From: Oligoflexia bacterium
GTDB lineage: Bacteria; Bdellovibrionota; UBA1018
DNA: 6,475 nucleotides
Assembly: GCA_903858195.1 (NCBI GenBank)
Contig: CAIOHW010000184.1
Location: 1-6,475 of the forward strand
Direction of reading: 5' to 3'
The position numbers and the translations under genes were made by a program. Position 1 is the first letter of the stretch. Each line of letters begins with the position of its first letter. This document shows, in pieces, positions 1-6,178 of this stretch. The notes under the pieces are model-generated. The model saw only the letters and a program-made list of their open reading frames with translations. It was not told where the DNA came from and ran no database searches.

Positions 1-719
1 ATGATGAAGATACTGGAAACGACCACGACCCAGGTCGTGGTCCCGCCTACGCCCTGCGTGCCACCCTCGGTGTTGAGCCCCTTCCAGCAAGAGGCAAGTG
101 CGATGAACACCGCAAAGACTGCGGTCTTTGCCATGCCGGTCGAAAGGTCGATGAGCTTGAGCGTGTCCACGGTCTTTGCCCAGTAGAAGGGTGCCGGAAT
201 CCCGAGCTCGGATGAGGCGATCGCCATTGCACCGATCAAGCTGACGTAGTCGGCAACCAGCGTGAGCACCGGAAGCGTGATGACTGCGGCCACCAGTCGT
301 GGCAGCACGATCCGCTGGATGGGGCTCGTGCCCAGGGCCTGCATGGCATCGATCTGCTGGGTGACCTTCATGGAGGAGACTTCAGCGGCAATTCCCGATC
401 CGATGCGCCCCGCGACGAGCAGGCTGGTGAACACCGGGCCCATCTCTCGCGCGATGGTGAGGGCCACCACCTTGGGAACGTAGAGCTTGGCGCCGAACTT
501 CGCCATTCCGTAACCGAACTGGAGCGCCATCACCGATCCAGTGGCAAGTCCTGTCACGATCACCAGCAGGATCGACTCGATGCCCATGCGGTTGATCTGC
601 TCCACCACGAGACCCCATTGAAGTCTTGAGCGGAAGAGATCTCGCAAGGCCTGGATGCCGAGCAGAGCAATTCCGCCTGCTGTACGCGTGGCGGAATGCA
701 GCGCACTGAAAAGGACCAT
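1..719 (-). CDS. mlaE: MlaE/YrbE-family ABC transporter permease (3' end cut by window edge)
   Basis: Inner-membrane permease of an Mla-type ABC transporter, which moves phospholipids between inner and outer membrane together with an MlaF ATPase and an MlaD MCE protein. The reading frame is open from ATG at 719-717 to the left edge, giving 239 residues; the family is usually near 260, so only the last turn of the final membrane helix is missing. The family signature lies at residues 90-125 (AREMGPVFTSLLVAGRIGSG, then AAEVSSMKVTQQIDAM). Hydrophobic segments lie around 48-70, 142-170, 198-212 and 228 to the end, and residues 1-30 form an amphipathic N-terminal helix. An in-frame TGA (735-737, the stop of the upstream gene) lies just before the start, so this ATG is the first possible one. 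There is no clear Shine-Dalgarno, and the 15-nt gap suggests translational coupling to the lipoprotein gene. The family call is firm; the transported lipid and the direction of transport are not shown by the sequence. Confidence 0.95.
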   Translation of the reverse strand, partial: MVLFSALHSATRTAGGIALLGIQALRDLFRSRLQWGLVVEQINRMGIESILLVIVTGLATGSVMALQFGYGMAKFGAKLYVPKVVALTIAREMGPVFTSLLVAGRIGSGIAAEVSSMKVTQQIDAMQALGTSPIQRIVLPRLVAAVITLPVLTLVADYVSLIGAMAIASSELGIPAPFYWAKTVDTLKLIDLSTGMAKTAVFAVFIALASCWKGLNTEGGTQGVGGTTTWVVVVSSIFI

Positions 720-734
720 GCAATCAGGGTAACA

Positions 735-1268
735 TCAGGGAAGCCGCATGCGCGAGATCCAGTCATCAAAGGTCAGGGAAGTCTCGTCAAAGAACCGTTT
801 CAGCGAGACGAGCGTCACATCATAGACGCAAGACTGCTTGCGGGTGATGAGGGTGCGGATCACGATGCTCCTTCCCTGCAGATTCCCTTCGATGATGGAT
901 TCCACTGCAGGCGAGTCATGCAGCCTGGTCTCCCGCTTCCGGCGACGGGTCACCTGGGTCAGCCCGCCCGTCATGGCCGACGACAGCCGGTCGAGTTCGA
1001 GAGTGCCTTCTTCCGGATCGGCCGAGACCTTCCTGCAGCCCGAGGTGAAGGAAAGGGTCGAGCCGGTGGCAGAATGCTGCCAGCTGGTGTCGGATCCGCC
1101 CTGCTCCGACGTCGGTTTGGGGACTTCCACCCACGGAGCCTGCAGCGGAGGAATCTCGAGCTTGCGCTCATGCGTCCTGGCGGCGTCCTGTTCCGAGGGT
1201 CGGATGTTTCCTACGAGCACAGAGCACCCGCCAAGCAGAAGGACAACAGGGACAAGAAGCAGTTGCAT
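735..1268 (-). CDS. Putative outer-membrane lipoprotein of unknown function, upstream of mlaE
   Basis: 177-aa predicted lipoprotein. Residues 1-14 are a short hydrophobic signal ending in the lipobox LGGC, so Cys15 would be lipidated; Ser16 at +2 (not Asp) predicts Lol sorting to the outer membrane. Residues 16-60 are polar and proline-rich, like a tether. Residues 60-177 look like one mixed α/β domain with the pattern TSW...TG...SFTSGCR (Cys78-Arg79) and later SCVYDVTLVS (Cys147); the two cysteines could form a periplasmic disulfide. I recall small lipoproteins with an S-x-CR ... C-x-YD pattern in deltaproteobacterial genomes, but I cannot name the family. The signal has no Lys or Arg before the hydrophobic core, which is unusual, and an in-frame TAA four codons upstream of the ATG excludes a longer start. 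It sits 15 nt ahead of mlaE on the same strand, so a role in the same lipid-transport system is a reasonable inference. The coding call is strong and the function unknown. Confidence 0.8.
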   Translation of the reverse strand: MQLLLVPVVLLLGGCSVLVGNIRPSEQDAARTHERKLEIPPLQAPWVEVPKPTSEQGGSDTSWQHSATGSTLSFTSGCRKVSADPEEGTLELDRLSSAMTGGLTQVTRRRKRETRLHDSPAVESIIEGNLQGRSIVIRTLITRKQSCVYDVTLVSLKRFFDETSLTFDDWISRMRLP

Positions 1269-1278
1269 GTCGATAACT

Positions 1279-1326
1279 TAAACCGTCAAGGCCACGACGT
1301 AAACCGTTGCGGCGTTTGACGATAAC
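1279..1326. repeat. Short direct and inverted repeats upstream of the lipoprotein gene
   Basis: TAAACCGT occurs at 1279-1286 and again at 1300-1307, exactly 21 bp apart (two helical turns). CGTCAA at 1284-1289 is inverted as TTGACG at 1316-1321. GATAAC also occurs twice (1272-1277 and 1321-1326). The arrangement lies immediately upstream of the minus-strand lipoprotein start and could be an operator, but repeats this short can arise by chance. Confidence 0.25.
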
Positions 1327-1349
1327 GGCGAATTTCTGCCGATTTCGCC
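1327..1349. promoter_or_regulatory. Candidate enhancer dyad GGCGAA-N11-TTCGCC
   Basis: Perfect 6-bp inverted arms at 1327-1332 and 1344-1349, centred at 1338. This is about 129 bp upstream of the start site predicted from the σ54 promoter, within the usual distance for an enhancer-binding protein site. A further GGCGAAT half-site lies at 1420-1426, and a 10-bp palindrome GCCGCGCGGC at 1413-1422 overlaps it. Binding by the activator encoded downstream is inference only. Confidence 0.3.
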
Positions 1350-1440
1350 CGCTCAGGATGGGCGCATGTTTCCGGGTCTGGATAAAAATTTCCCTGCAAC
1401 TTGGGACAGTTTGCCGCGCGGCGAATCCTGCCGGCCCATG

Positions 1441-1456
1441 TGGCATCCGGCTTGCT
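1441..1456 (+). promoter_or_regulatory. σ54 (RpoN) -24/-12 promoter of the flagellar operon
   Basis: TGGCATCCGGCTTGCT matches the σ54 consensus TGGCACG-N4-TTGCW closely. The invariant GG (1442-1443) and GC (1454-1455) are separated by exactly 10 bp. The predicted transcription start is at about 1465-1467, giving a leader of roughly 44 nt before the GTG start at 1511. It faces the TPR-activator-flgBC-fliE genes, and σ54 control of rod genes is known in several flagellar systems. The only σ54 activator gene in the window lies in this same operon. Confidence 0.85.
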
Positions 1457-1477
1457 TAGTATCCAATGCTGGAATTG

Positions 1478-1498
1478 CTGTCCGCAGGATGTGGACAG
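1478..1498 (+). promoter_or_regulatory. Leader hairpin next to the Shine-Dalgarno
   Basis: CTGTCC (1478-1483) and GGACAG (1493-1498) form a perfect 6-bp stem with a 9-nt loop in the predicted 5' leader. The 3' arm overlaps the start of the purine run AGGAAAGGA (1497-1505) that serves as the ribosome-binding site, so folding could affect translation of the first gene. No ligand-binding structure is evident. Confidence 0.3.
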
Positions 1499-1500
1499 GA

Positions 1501-1505
1501 AAGGA
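1501..1505 (+). promoter_or_regulatory. Shine-Dalgarno that fixes the GTG start of the TPR gene
   Basis: AAGGA lies 5 nt before GTG at 1511. An in-frame ATG at 1466 has no such site, coincides with the predicted σ54 transcription start, and would bury the signal peptide 15 residues inside the protein. The GTG is therefore preferred. Confidence 0.8.
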
Positions 1506-1510
1506 ATGGA

Positions 1511-4270
1511 GTGAGCAGGAAGCTCAAGGCCCTCCGACAAACGCTTTACCTCACGCTTTTGATCGCCGCTCCGGTTGCGCAAGCACCGGCAGCCGAGCAG
1601 ATCAGCGACTTCGTCAAAATCCAGACGTTTAAGACCCATGGACGCATTTCCCTCCGGCTGGACGCCTCGGTGGAAGTAGAGCGACAAAAATCCGACACCG
1701 AGGCGTCGCAGGGAGTGCAGGTCCTCCTTAAGGACATGACATTGGGTGATCTGGGTGCGCCTTTTGGGTCCGAGGGCGAATGGCTTCGGCAGCTCGATCG
1801 CATGTCGGGGGCGGATCCCCGGGTGGCCAGGATCCAGTTGCGTGAATCCGATGCCGGAGTGCTGGTCACGGCCAAGTGGAAGTTTCCGTCCGGTCGTGCG
1901 GCCCTGGCCAAGCCCGCGATGGACAGCTTTCATTACCGCAAGGGTGAGGCCTATGTGGTCGACTTCTGGTTGAAGCCCGGACCGACAGCCATTGAGGCGC
2001 GTGCCGCGGCCGAGCGGCGCGAAGACGACCTGAAGCTCCGCAAGGCCGAGTCCGACCAGCGTGAGCGGGCAAACGGCCGGCGTGCGCTGGCTCAGGCCAG
2101 GGCTCGGATGGAAGACGCCCTGCGCTTTTGCAGGGAGGCCTGGACTGAAAGCCGCGAAGTGTTCCTGCCTTTTTTGCCTGCGAGGAGTTCGTTTGCCTTT
2201 GATCGCTACTTTCCACGCCGGTCTCCCGATGAGCAGTATCCCTACTCAGAACCCAAGGGGGATGCCGAAGAGGCGCAGTATTTCAGGCTCGCTCTGAAGC
2301 TTTACCGGAATGAAAAGTTCGCACTTGCCCAAAAGACGCTCGATTTCTTTGATCGCAAGTTCAAGCAGTCTCCTCTTGCCGAGGAATCTGCCTTCCTCCG
2401 GGCAAATGCGATGTTCAAGATGGGTTTCGAAGATCAGGCAATGGCCCTTTTGAAGGCCGGTCTGACCCGCGCCAGCAGGCATCCGGCATCTCTTTATTCC
2501 GGAATGTTCCTTGCCCTCAGAAAGTACAAGTCCGGTGACATGCTCGGGTCTTTCGAGCAGTTCATGTGGCTTGCCCAAACCCATCCGGGCCACCGCCTCG
2601 CATGGGTATTCCACATGGGAGTGGCAGAAACCCTCGCCGGCCTGAAGCAGACCCCCAAGGCGGTGCAGGAGTATCGATGGGTGATGGAGCGCGCTCCGGA
2701 CCGTGCAAGCCAGGTTGAGGGCGCCGTGAGGATCGGTGACCTGTACATGGAGCGAAAGCAGTACGACCAGGCGTTGGCTTCGTACTTCCTCACCACGCAG
2801 GAATATTCAGAAGAACTGGAGCGGTTCCCGACTTTCTGGATCAATCGTGCCGAATCCCTCTATTGGCTGGGACAGTGGGATCGCGCCAAGTCGGCCTTTG
2901 AAGATTTTCAGCAAAAGTTTTCCGCCCACCCGTCGGCCTGGCGTGCGTCGTTCCGACTCTCGGAGCTTGCGGGACGAAGGGGTGAGGAGTCGCGGGCTGA
3001 AGAGCTGATGGTGGAGACCATCAACCGCTATCCCTACAGCCCCGGCGCCACTCTGGCGCGCGCACGCCTGATGAGCTGCACTCCCAGCCAGAGACCCGGA
3101 GTGGATGCAATCCAGACATTCTTTGAGTCGGAGTTTCCGGCCTTCTCGGGTGATGGAGAGGTGCTGCTCGATCGCTTTGGCGACTACAAGGGTTTGGCCC
3201 ATGTGCGAGCGCTGCTGGCCGCAGGAGTGGAAGAAACGGCCATCAGCGTTGCATTGGGTGAACTCGACGGACGTTCTGACAACCCTGCCAAGATCGCGCT
3301 GGCCCAAATGCTGGAGCATCTCTTCCGTCGGTCGATCCTCAAACGACTCGGTGAATCTCCGACCAGCGAATCCAAGCTTTCGGCACTGAGCTTCTACCAC
3401 GAGGTCGGTGTTCGGATCCCCCATTTCCCCGGGAACGTGGACTCGGATTACCTGCTCAGGCTTTCACAGGCGGCGGTCGACCTCGGTATGGCCACCTGGG
3501 GGCAGCAGCTGGCCAGGACCCATCAGGCCCGAACCGGAACGGACCGGGCCATTGCGCGGGTGGATCCTTCAAGCCTTGAAAGAAAGCTCATGGAGTCCGA
3601 GAGGGCATTCACCGAGGCAAGAGCCCGCTGGAACTCCGGCGCCGCAGATGATGCAGCTGCCACAGAGGTGAGAAGCCTGCTCTCAAAGGTCGCCGAGGAA
3701 TCGCCCTACTCTTATGAGAAGGAGCTCCTGACGGCAGTGATGGAGCACCGTGCAAGTCGGCCGGCTCTCGCACTCACTCACCTGCTCAAGGCCCAGGCAC
3801 TGGCACCCTCGGGTGAGGGAAGCACCCCGCGGATCATCCATCTCTTTGCGACCCTGTACTCCGAGTCGGGCAACATCGGTGCTTCCATCGAGGCCTATCG
3901 GCGACTGCGCGCCCTCGGTGCCAAGGGGGCCGTACCAGCGGAGCCGGAGCGGATCGCTTCACTCGGGCTCCCGGTGCTTCCTGACCCGCAGACCCTGCTG
4001 CTCAAGGAGTGCGAGGAACTTTCGCGCCTCAAGCGCTGGGGTGAGATCTCCACACTGCTCGCCACCGAGCAGGAGTCGGGAAACCTGAATTCTCCACTGA
4101 AGTACCAGTTCGCACTCGCCCTGGGTCGAACCGGAAAGCCGGTGGACCGCCAGAAGTCAGCTGAAATCCTGCGGGCACTCGCCGAGGGCGCTCCGGAGGA
4201 GTTTTGGAAGAACCTAGCGCGGGAAGCGCTCAATCAACCCAAGTTCAATGCCAAGGAGGGCATTTTATGA
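1511..4270 (+). CDS. Exported TPR-repeat protein, PflA-like layout, first gene of the flagellar operon
   Basis: 919-aa predicted periplasmic protein. With the GTG start, residues 1-28 are a typical Sec signal (basic RKLKALR, then a Leu-rich core) cleaved near AQA-PAA. Residues about 31-155 are β-rich with alternating hydrophobics (GRISLRLDAS, GVQVLL, GEAYVVDFWL), possibly an AMIN-like or β-sandwich fold. Residues 157-212 are a highly charged Arg/Glu/Ala helical linker. About seven TPR-like units run from 253 to 511, for example the units beginning AQYFRLALKLY and GAVRIGDLYMERKQYDQAL; weaker helical repeats continue to the C-terminus, including ones near 735-767 and 773-805. There are no other membrane segments. 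The stop overlaps the next gene by ATGA, implying coupled translation with the σ54 activator. Signal peptide, β domain, helical linker and TPR superhelix is the layout described for Campylobacter PflA, a periplasmic flagellar-motor scaffold; homology is not proven. Alternatives are a general periplasmic TPR adaptor or a sensor acting on the activator. Confidence 0.9.
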   Translation: MSRKLKALRQTLYLTLLIAAPVAQAPAAEQISDFVKIQTFKTHGRISLRLDASVEVERQKSDTEASQGVQVLLKDMTLGDLGAPFGSEGEWLRQLDRMSGADPRVARIQLRESDAGVLVTAKWKFPSGRAALAKPAMDSFHYRKGEAYVVDFWLKPGPTAIEARAAAERREDDLKLRKAESDQRERANGRRALAQARARMEDALRFCREAWTESREVFLPFLPARSSFAFDRYFPRRSPDEQYPYSEPKGDAEEAQYFRLALKLYRNEKFALAQKTLDFFDRKFKQSPLAEESAFLRANAMFKMGFEDQAMALLKAGLTRASRHPASLYSGMFLALRKYKSGDMLGSFEQFMWLAQTHPGHRLAWVFHMGVAETLAGLKQTPKAVQEYRWVMERAPDRASQVEGAVRIGDLYMERKQYDQALASYFLTTQEYSEELERFPTFWINRAESLYWLGQWDRAKSAFEDFQQKFSAHPSAWRASFRLSELAGRRGEESRAEELMVETINRYPYSPGATLARARLMSCTPSQRPGVDAIQTFFESEFPAFSGDGEVLLDRFGDYKGLAHVRALLAAGVEETAISVALGELDGRSDNPAKIALAQMLEHLFRRSILKRLGESPTSESKLSALSFYHEVGVRIPHFPGNVDSDYLLRLSQAAVDLGMATWGQQLARTHQARTGTDRAIARVDPSSLERKLMESERAFTEARARWNSGAADDAAATEVRSLLSKVAEESPYSYEKELLTAVMEHRASRPALALTHLLKAQALAPSGEGSTPRIIHLFATLYSESGNIGASIEAYRRLRALGAKGAVPAEPERIASLGLPVLPDPQTLLLKECEELSRLKRWGEISTLLATEQESGNLNSPLKYQFALALGRTGKPVDRQKSAEILRALAEGAPEEFWKNLAREALNQPKFNAKEGIL
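4253..4259 (+). promoter_or_regulatory. Strong Shine-Dalgarno of the σ54 activator gene
   Basis: AAGGAGG lies 7 nt before ATG at 4267, inside the end of the TPR gene. It decides against an in-frame ATG at 4204, which would add 21 residues read from the tail of the upstream gene and unlike any activator domain. Confidence 0.85.
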
Positions 4271-5238
4271 CGGAAATCATCACCAACGATCGCAGGATGC
4301 GGGAAATCATCCAGTTGGCCCGTACAGTGGCACAGAGCCGGGCCACCGTCTTGATCCAAGGCGAGAGCGGCACCGGCAAGGAGCTCATGGCAAGCCTGAT
4401 CCATGAAAGCAGTGCACGCGCTCAGAAGCCGTTTGTTGCCATCAACTGCGCTGCGATTCCTGAGAACCTGCTTGAAAGCGAACTCTTCGGTTACGAGCGT
4501 GGTGCGTTCACCGGCGCAGTCAACAGCAAGGCCGGCAAGTTCGAGTTCGCCAACGGCGGCACGATCCTCCTCGATGAGATTTCCGAGATGGACCTGCGGC
4601 TCCAGGCCAAGCTCCTTCGCGTGATCCAGGAGGGCGAGGTGGATCGTCTCGGAGGTCGAAAGCCCGTCACGGTCGATGTCAGGATCCTTGCCACCACCAA
4701 CCGAAACCTCGCCGACTGTGTTCGCGAGGGAACGTTCCGTGAAGACCTGTTCTATCGCCTCAACGTGGTGAATCTGACCCTCCCTCCGCTTCGTGAGCGC
4801 ACGGGGGATGTGTCGCTGCTTGCCAACCGTCTGGTACGCCAGTTCGCCGATAAAAACGGCCGGAGCATCCTCGGGATCTCGCCCGAGGCGCTGGCGCTGC
4901 TCGAGAGCCATGGCTGGGCGGGCAACGTCCGTGAGCTCGAAAACGTCATGGAGCGTGCGGCACTGACCACCCCCCAGGGCGGAATGGTCCAGGCAGCCGA
5001 GCTGAAGATCGAACGCCAGATCCGCGGACTGGCCGATGAGACCCAGCGTGCCGCCACCCCGGACCTCTCGGGCTGGAGTCCCGGGCGCACTCTCGACCAG
5101 ATCGAGAAGAACGTCATCCTGGATGCGCTCAAGTACCACCAGGGCAACCGGACTCACACCGCCAAGTCACTGGGAATCTCCATTCGCACGCTTCGTAACA
5201 AGCTTGCTGACTACCGGAGGGACGGCCTCGAGGTCTGA
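4267..5238 (+). CDS. σ54-dependent transcriptional activator (AAA+ and Fis-type HTH, no receiver domain)
   Basis: 323-aa bacterial enhancer-binding protein that uses ATP hydrolysis to open σ54-RNA polymerase promoters. Visible motifs: Walker A GESGTGKE (32-39), the σ54-contacting GAFTGA loop (79-84), Walker B TILLDE (99-104), the arginine-finger region FREDLFYRLN (157-166), sensor II WAGNVRELEN (217-226, where the usual Pro is Ala), and a Fis-type helix-turn-helix at about 276-316 ending in GISIRTLRNKLADY. That last stretch resembles flagellar regulators of the FlbD/FlgR type. The AAA+ domain starts almost at residue 1, so the usual N-terminal receiver or sensory domain is absent, as in PspF. 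All catalytic residues are present, so it should be active unless held by a partner. It overlaps the TPR gene by 4 nt and precedes flgB by 83 nt, so flagellar gene control is likely. The class is certain; the targets are inferred. Confidence 0.95.
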   Translation: MTEIITNDRRMREIIQLARTVAQSRATVLIQGESGTGKELMASLIHESSARAQKPFVAINCAAIPENLLESELFGYERGAFTGAVNSKAGKFEFANGGTILLDEISEMDLRLQAKLLRVIQEGEVDRLGGRKPVTVDVRILATTNRNLADCVREGTFREDLFYRLNVVNLTLPPLRERTGDVSLLANRLVRQFADKNGRSILGISPEALALLESHGWAGNVRELENVMERAALTTPQGGMVQAAELKIERQIRGLADETQRAATPDLSGWSPGRTLDQIEKNVILDALKYHQGNRTHTAKSLGISIRTLRNKLADYRRDGLEV

Positions 5239-5243
5239 GGCCG
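5223..5243 (+). other. GC-rich hairpin across the activator stop codon
   Basis: CGGCCTC (5223-5229) pairs with GAGGCCG (5237-5243) in a 7-bp stem with a 7-nt loop, overlapping the TGA at 5236-5238. No U-run follows directly (the nearest is TTTT at 5266-5269), so it does not look like an ordinary intrinsic terminator. It may partially attenuate or stabilise the mRNA between the activator gene and flgB. Confidence 0.3.
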
Positions 5244-5321
5244 ACTGGGAAGGGGACTCGGCTGATTTTGCCCACTGCAAAGTTCGCCGACGGGTGAAAC
5301 AATCGGAAGAGGGGGTGGAGC

Positions 5322-5738
5322 ATGGTGGATGGAGTTTTTGATCCAACCATTGGAGCACTGAACACAGTGCTCAATCTCCGGCTTGCAAACCAGAACGTGA
5401 TCAGCTCGAACATCGCGAATGCTGACACTCCTGGTTACAAGTCCAAGAAGATGGAGTTCGAAGGAGCCCTGCGAGAGGCGTTGAGCGTCGGCTCAACCCT
5501 GCAGGCCGAGGGTACGCACCCCGAACACATCCAGAGGCGTTCGACCGACCCCGTTTTTCCAGAGGTATACGAAGACCCGAACGGAGTCGAGTCCATCGAC
5601 GGCAATACAGTGGATCGTTCGGCGGAGATGGCTGCGATGGCTGAAAACCAGCTCATGTACGATGCGGCAACCGAGGCACTGAAACGCAAGATCGGTATGC
5701 TGAAATATGTGATCGGTGAAGGCGGAGGTAATCGCTGA
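5322..5738 (+). CDS. flgB: Flagellar proximal rod protein FlgB
   Basis: 138 aa, the normal FlgB length. FlgB is exported by the flagellar type III system and forms part of the proximal rod above the MS ring. The N-terminal rod signature SSNIANADTPGYK is at residues 28-40. The C-terminal block has DGNTVD (93-98) followed by EMAAMAENQLMYDA and KIGMLKYVI, which is typical of the family; the two ends form the paired helices of rod proteins. There is no cleavable signal, as expected. The start ATG at 5322 follows a purine-rich AGAGGGGG stretch 6 nt upstream. I found no σ54-type GG-N10-GC element in the 83-nt gap before it, so transcription most likely reads through from the upstream promoter. It overlaps flgC by one nucleotide (TGATG). 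Confidence 0.97.
   Translation: MVDGVFDPTIGALNTVLNLRLANQNVISSNIANADTPGYKSKKMEFEGALREALSVGSTLQAEGTHPEHIQRRSTDPVFPEVYEDPNGVESIDGNTVDRSAEMAAMAENQLMYDAATEALKRKIGMLKYVIGEGGGNR
5724..5729 (+). promoter_or_regulatory. Shine-Dalgarno of flgC
   Basis: GGAGGT, 8 nt before the flgC ATG at 5738 and inside the end of flgB. It is strong enough for independent initiation in addition to coupling through the TGATG overlap. Confidence 0.75.
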
Positions 5739-6175
5739 TGGACTTCTTTTCGTCAATGCGCGTGAGTGCCACGGGGCTTGATGCGCAGATGAAGCGCATG
5801 AATACGATATCGAGCAACATCGCCAATGCGGAGACCACTCGCGGCGCGGATGGCGGGCCATACCGTCGCCGCGATGCGATCATGGCTGCAAATACCGACC
5901 GCGAGAGCTTCGATGAGATCCTGGGCGACAAGCTCGACGAAGAAGTTCAGGGAGTGCTGGTCACCGAGATCAGGGAGGACACCGCTCCTCCCCGGATGGT
6001 TTACAATCCCTCGCACCCTGACGCGGACGAAAATGGATATGTTGCCATGCCCAACGTGAATACCGTTCACGAAATGGCGAACATGATCAGCGCTCAAAGG
6101 TCGTACGAAGCCAACGTGACTGCAATGGGTGCCGCCAAGGCCATGGCCCAGAAGTCACTTGAGATCGGAAGGTGA
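5738..6175 (+). CDS. flgC: Flagellar proximal rod protein FlgC
   Basis: 145 aa, within the normal FlgC range. It is a proximal rod subunit that assembles with FlgB, FlgF and FliE. The N-terminal signature NTISSNIANAETTRGADGGP (22-41) followed by YRRRD is characteristic of FlgC, which carries the GGPYRR extension absent from FlgB. The middle YNPSHPDADENGYVAMPNVN (89-108) and the terminal EMANMISAQRSYEANVTAM (112-130) are the conserved bacterial rod C-terminal features. It starts one nucleotide inside the flgB stop and ends 3 nt before fliE, the classic flgB-flgC-fliE arrangement. All conserved blocks appear intact. Confidence 0.98.
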   Translation: MDFFSSMRVSATGLDAQMKRMNTISSNIANAETTRGADGGPYRRRDAIMAANTDRESFDEILGDKLDEEVQGVLVTEIREDTAPPRMVYNPSHPDADENGYVAMPNVNTVHEMANMISAQRSYEANVTAMGAAKAMAQKSLEIGR

Positions 6176-6178
6176 TGA

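Larger units (their letters stand above)
1269..1510. promoter_or_regulatory. Divergent intergenic regulatory region
   Basis: About 240 bp without a gene, between the leftward lipoprotein-mlaE pair and the rightward flagellar operon. It contains the σ54 promoter, a possible enhancer dyad, a leader hairpin and short repeats, each listed separately. I saw no convincing σ70 promoter for the leftward genes: a TTGACG-like hexamer lies too close to the lipoprotein start to serve it. ORFs crossing this region have no recognisable protein content. Confidence 0.7.

Noticed and set aside
696..1319. 207-codon plus-strand frame
   Set aside because: It is antisense to the lipoprotein gene, which has a clear lipobox and good spacing to mlaE.
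1466..1510. Upstream ATG start for the TPR protein
   Set aside because: It coincides with the predicted σ54 start site, has no Shine-Dalgarno and displaces the signal peptide. GTG at 1511 has AAGGA 5 nt upstream.
1286..1933. 215-codon minus-strand frame crossing the intergenic region
   Set aside because: It covers the σ54 promoter and the signal peptide and β domain of the TPR gene, and its translation is of low complexity with no family resemblance.
4234..5157. 307-codon open frame on the minus strand
   Set aside because: It lies wholly opposite the σ54 activator, whose AAA+ and HTH motifs are unmistakable. The antisense translation has no recognisable motif; such frames are common opposite GC-rich genes.
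5223..5243. Intrinsic terminator after the activator gene
   Set aside because: The stem is good but no U-run follows it, and the flgB-flgC-fliE genes continue on the same strand.
5239..5321. σ54 or σ28 promoter directly before flgB
   Set aside because: TTGC at 5268-5271 and TGC at 5276-5278 have no GG at the required 10-bp spacing, and a GCCGAC at 5286-5291 has no matching TAAA-like -35.
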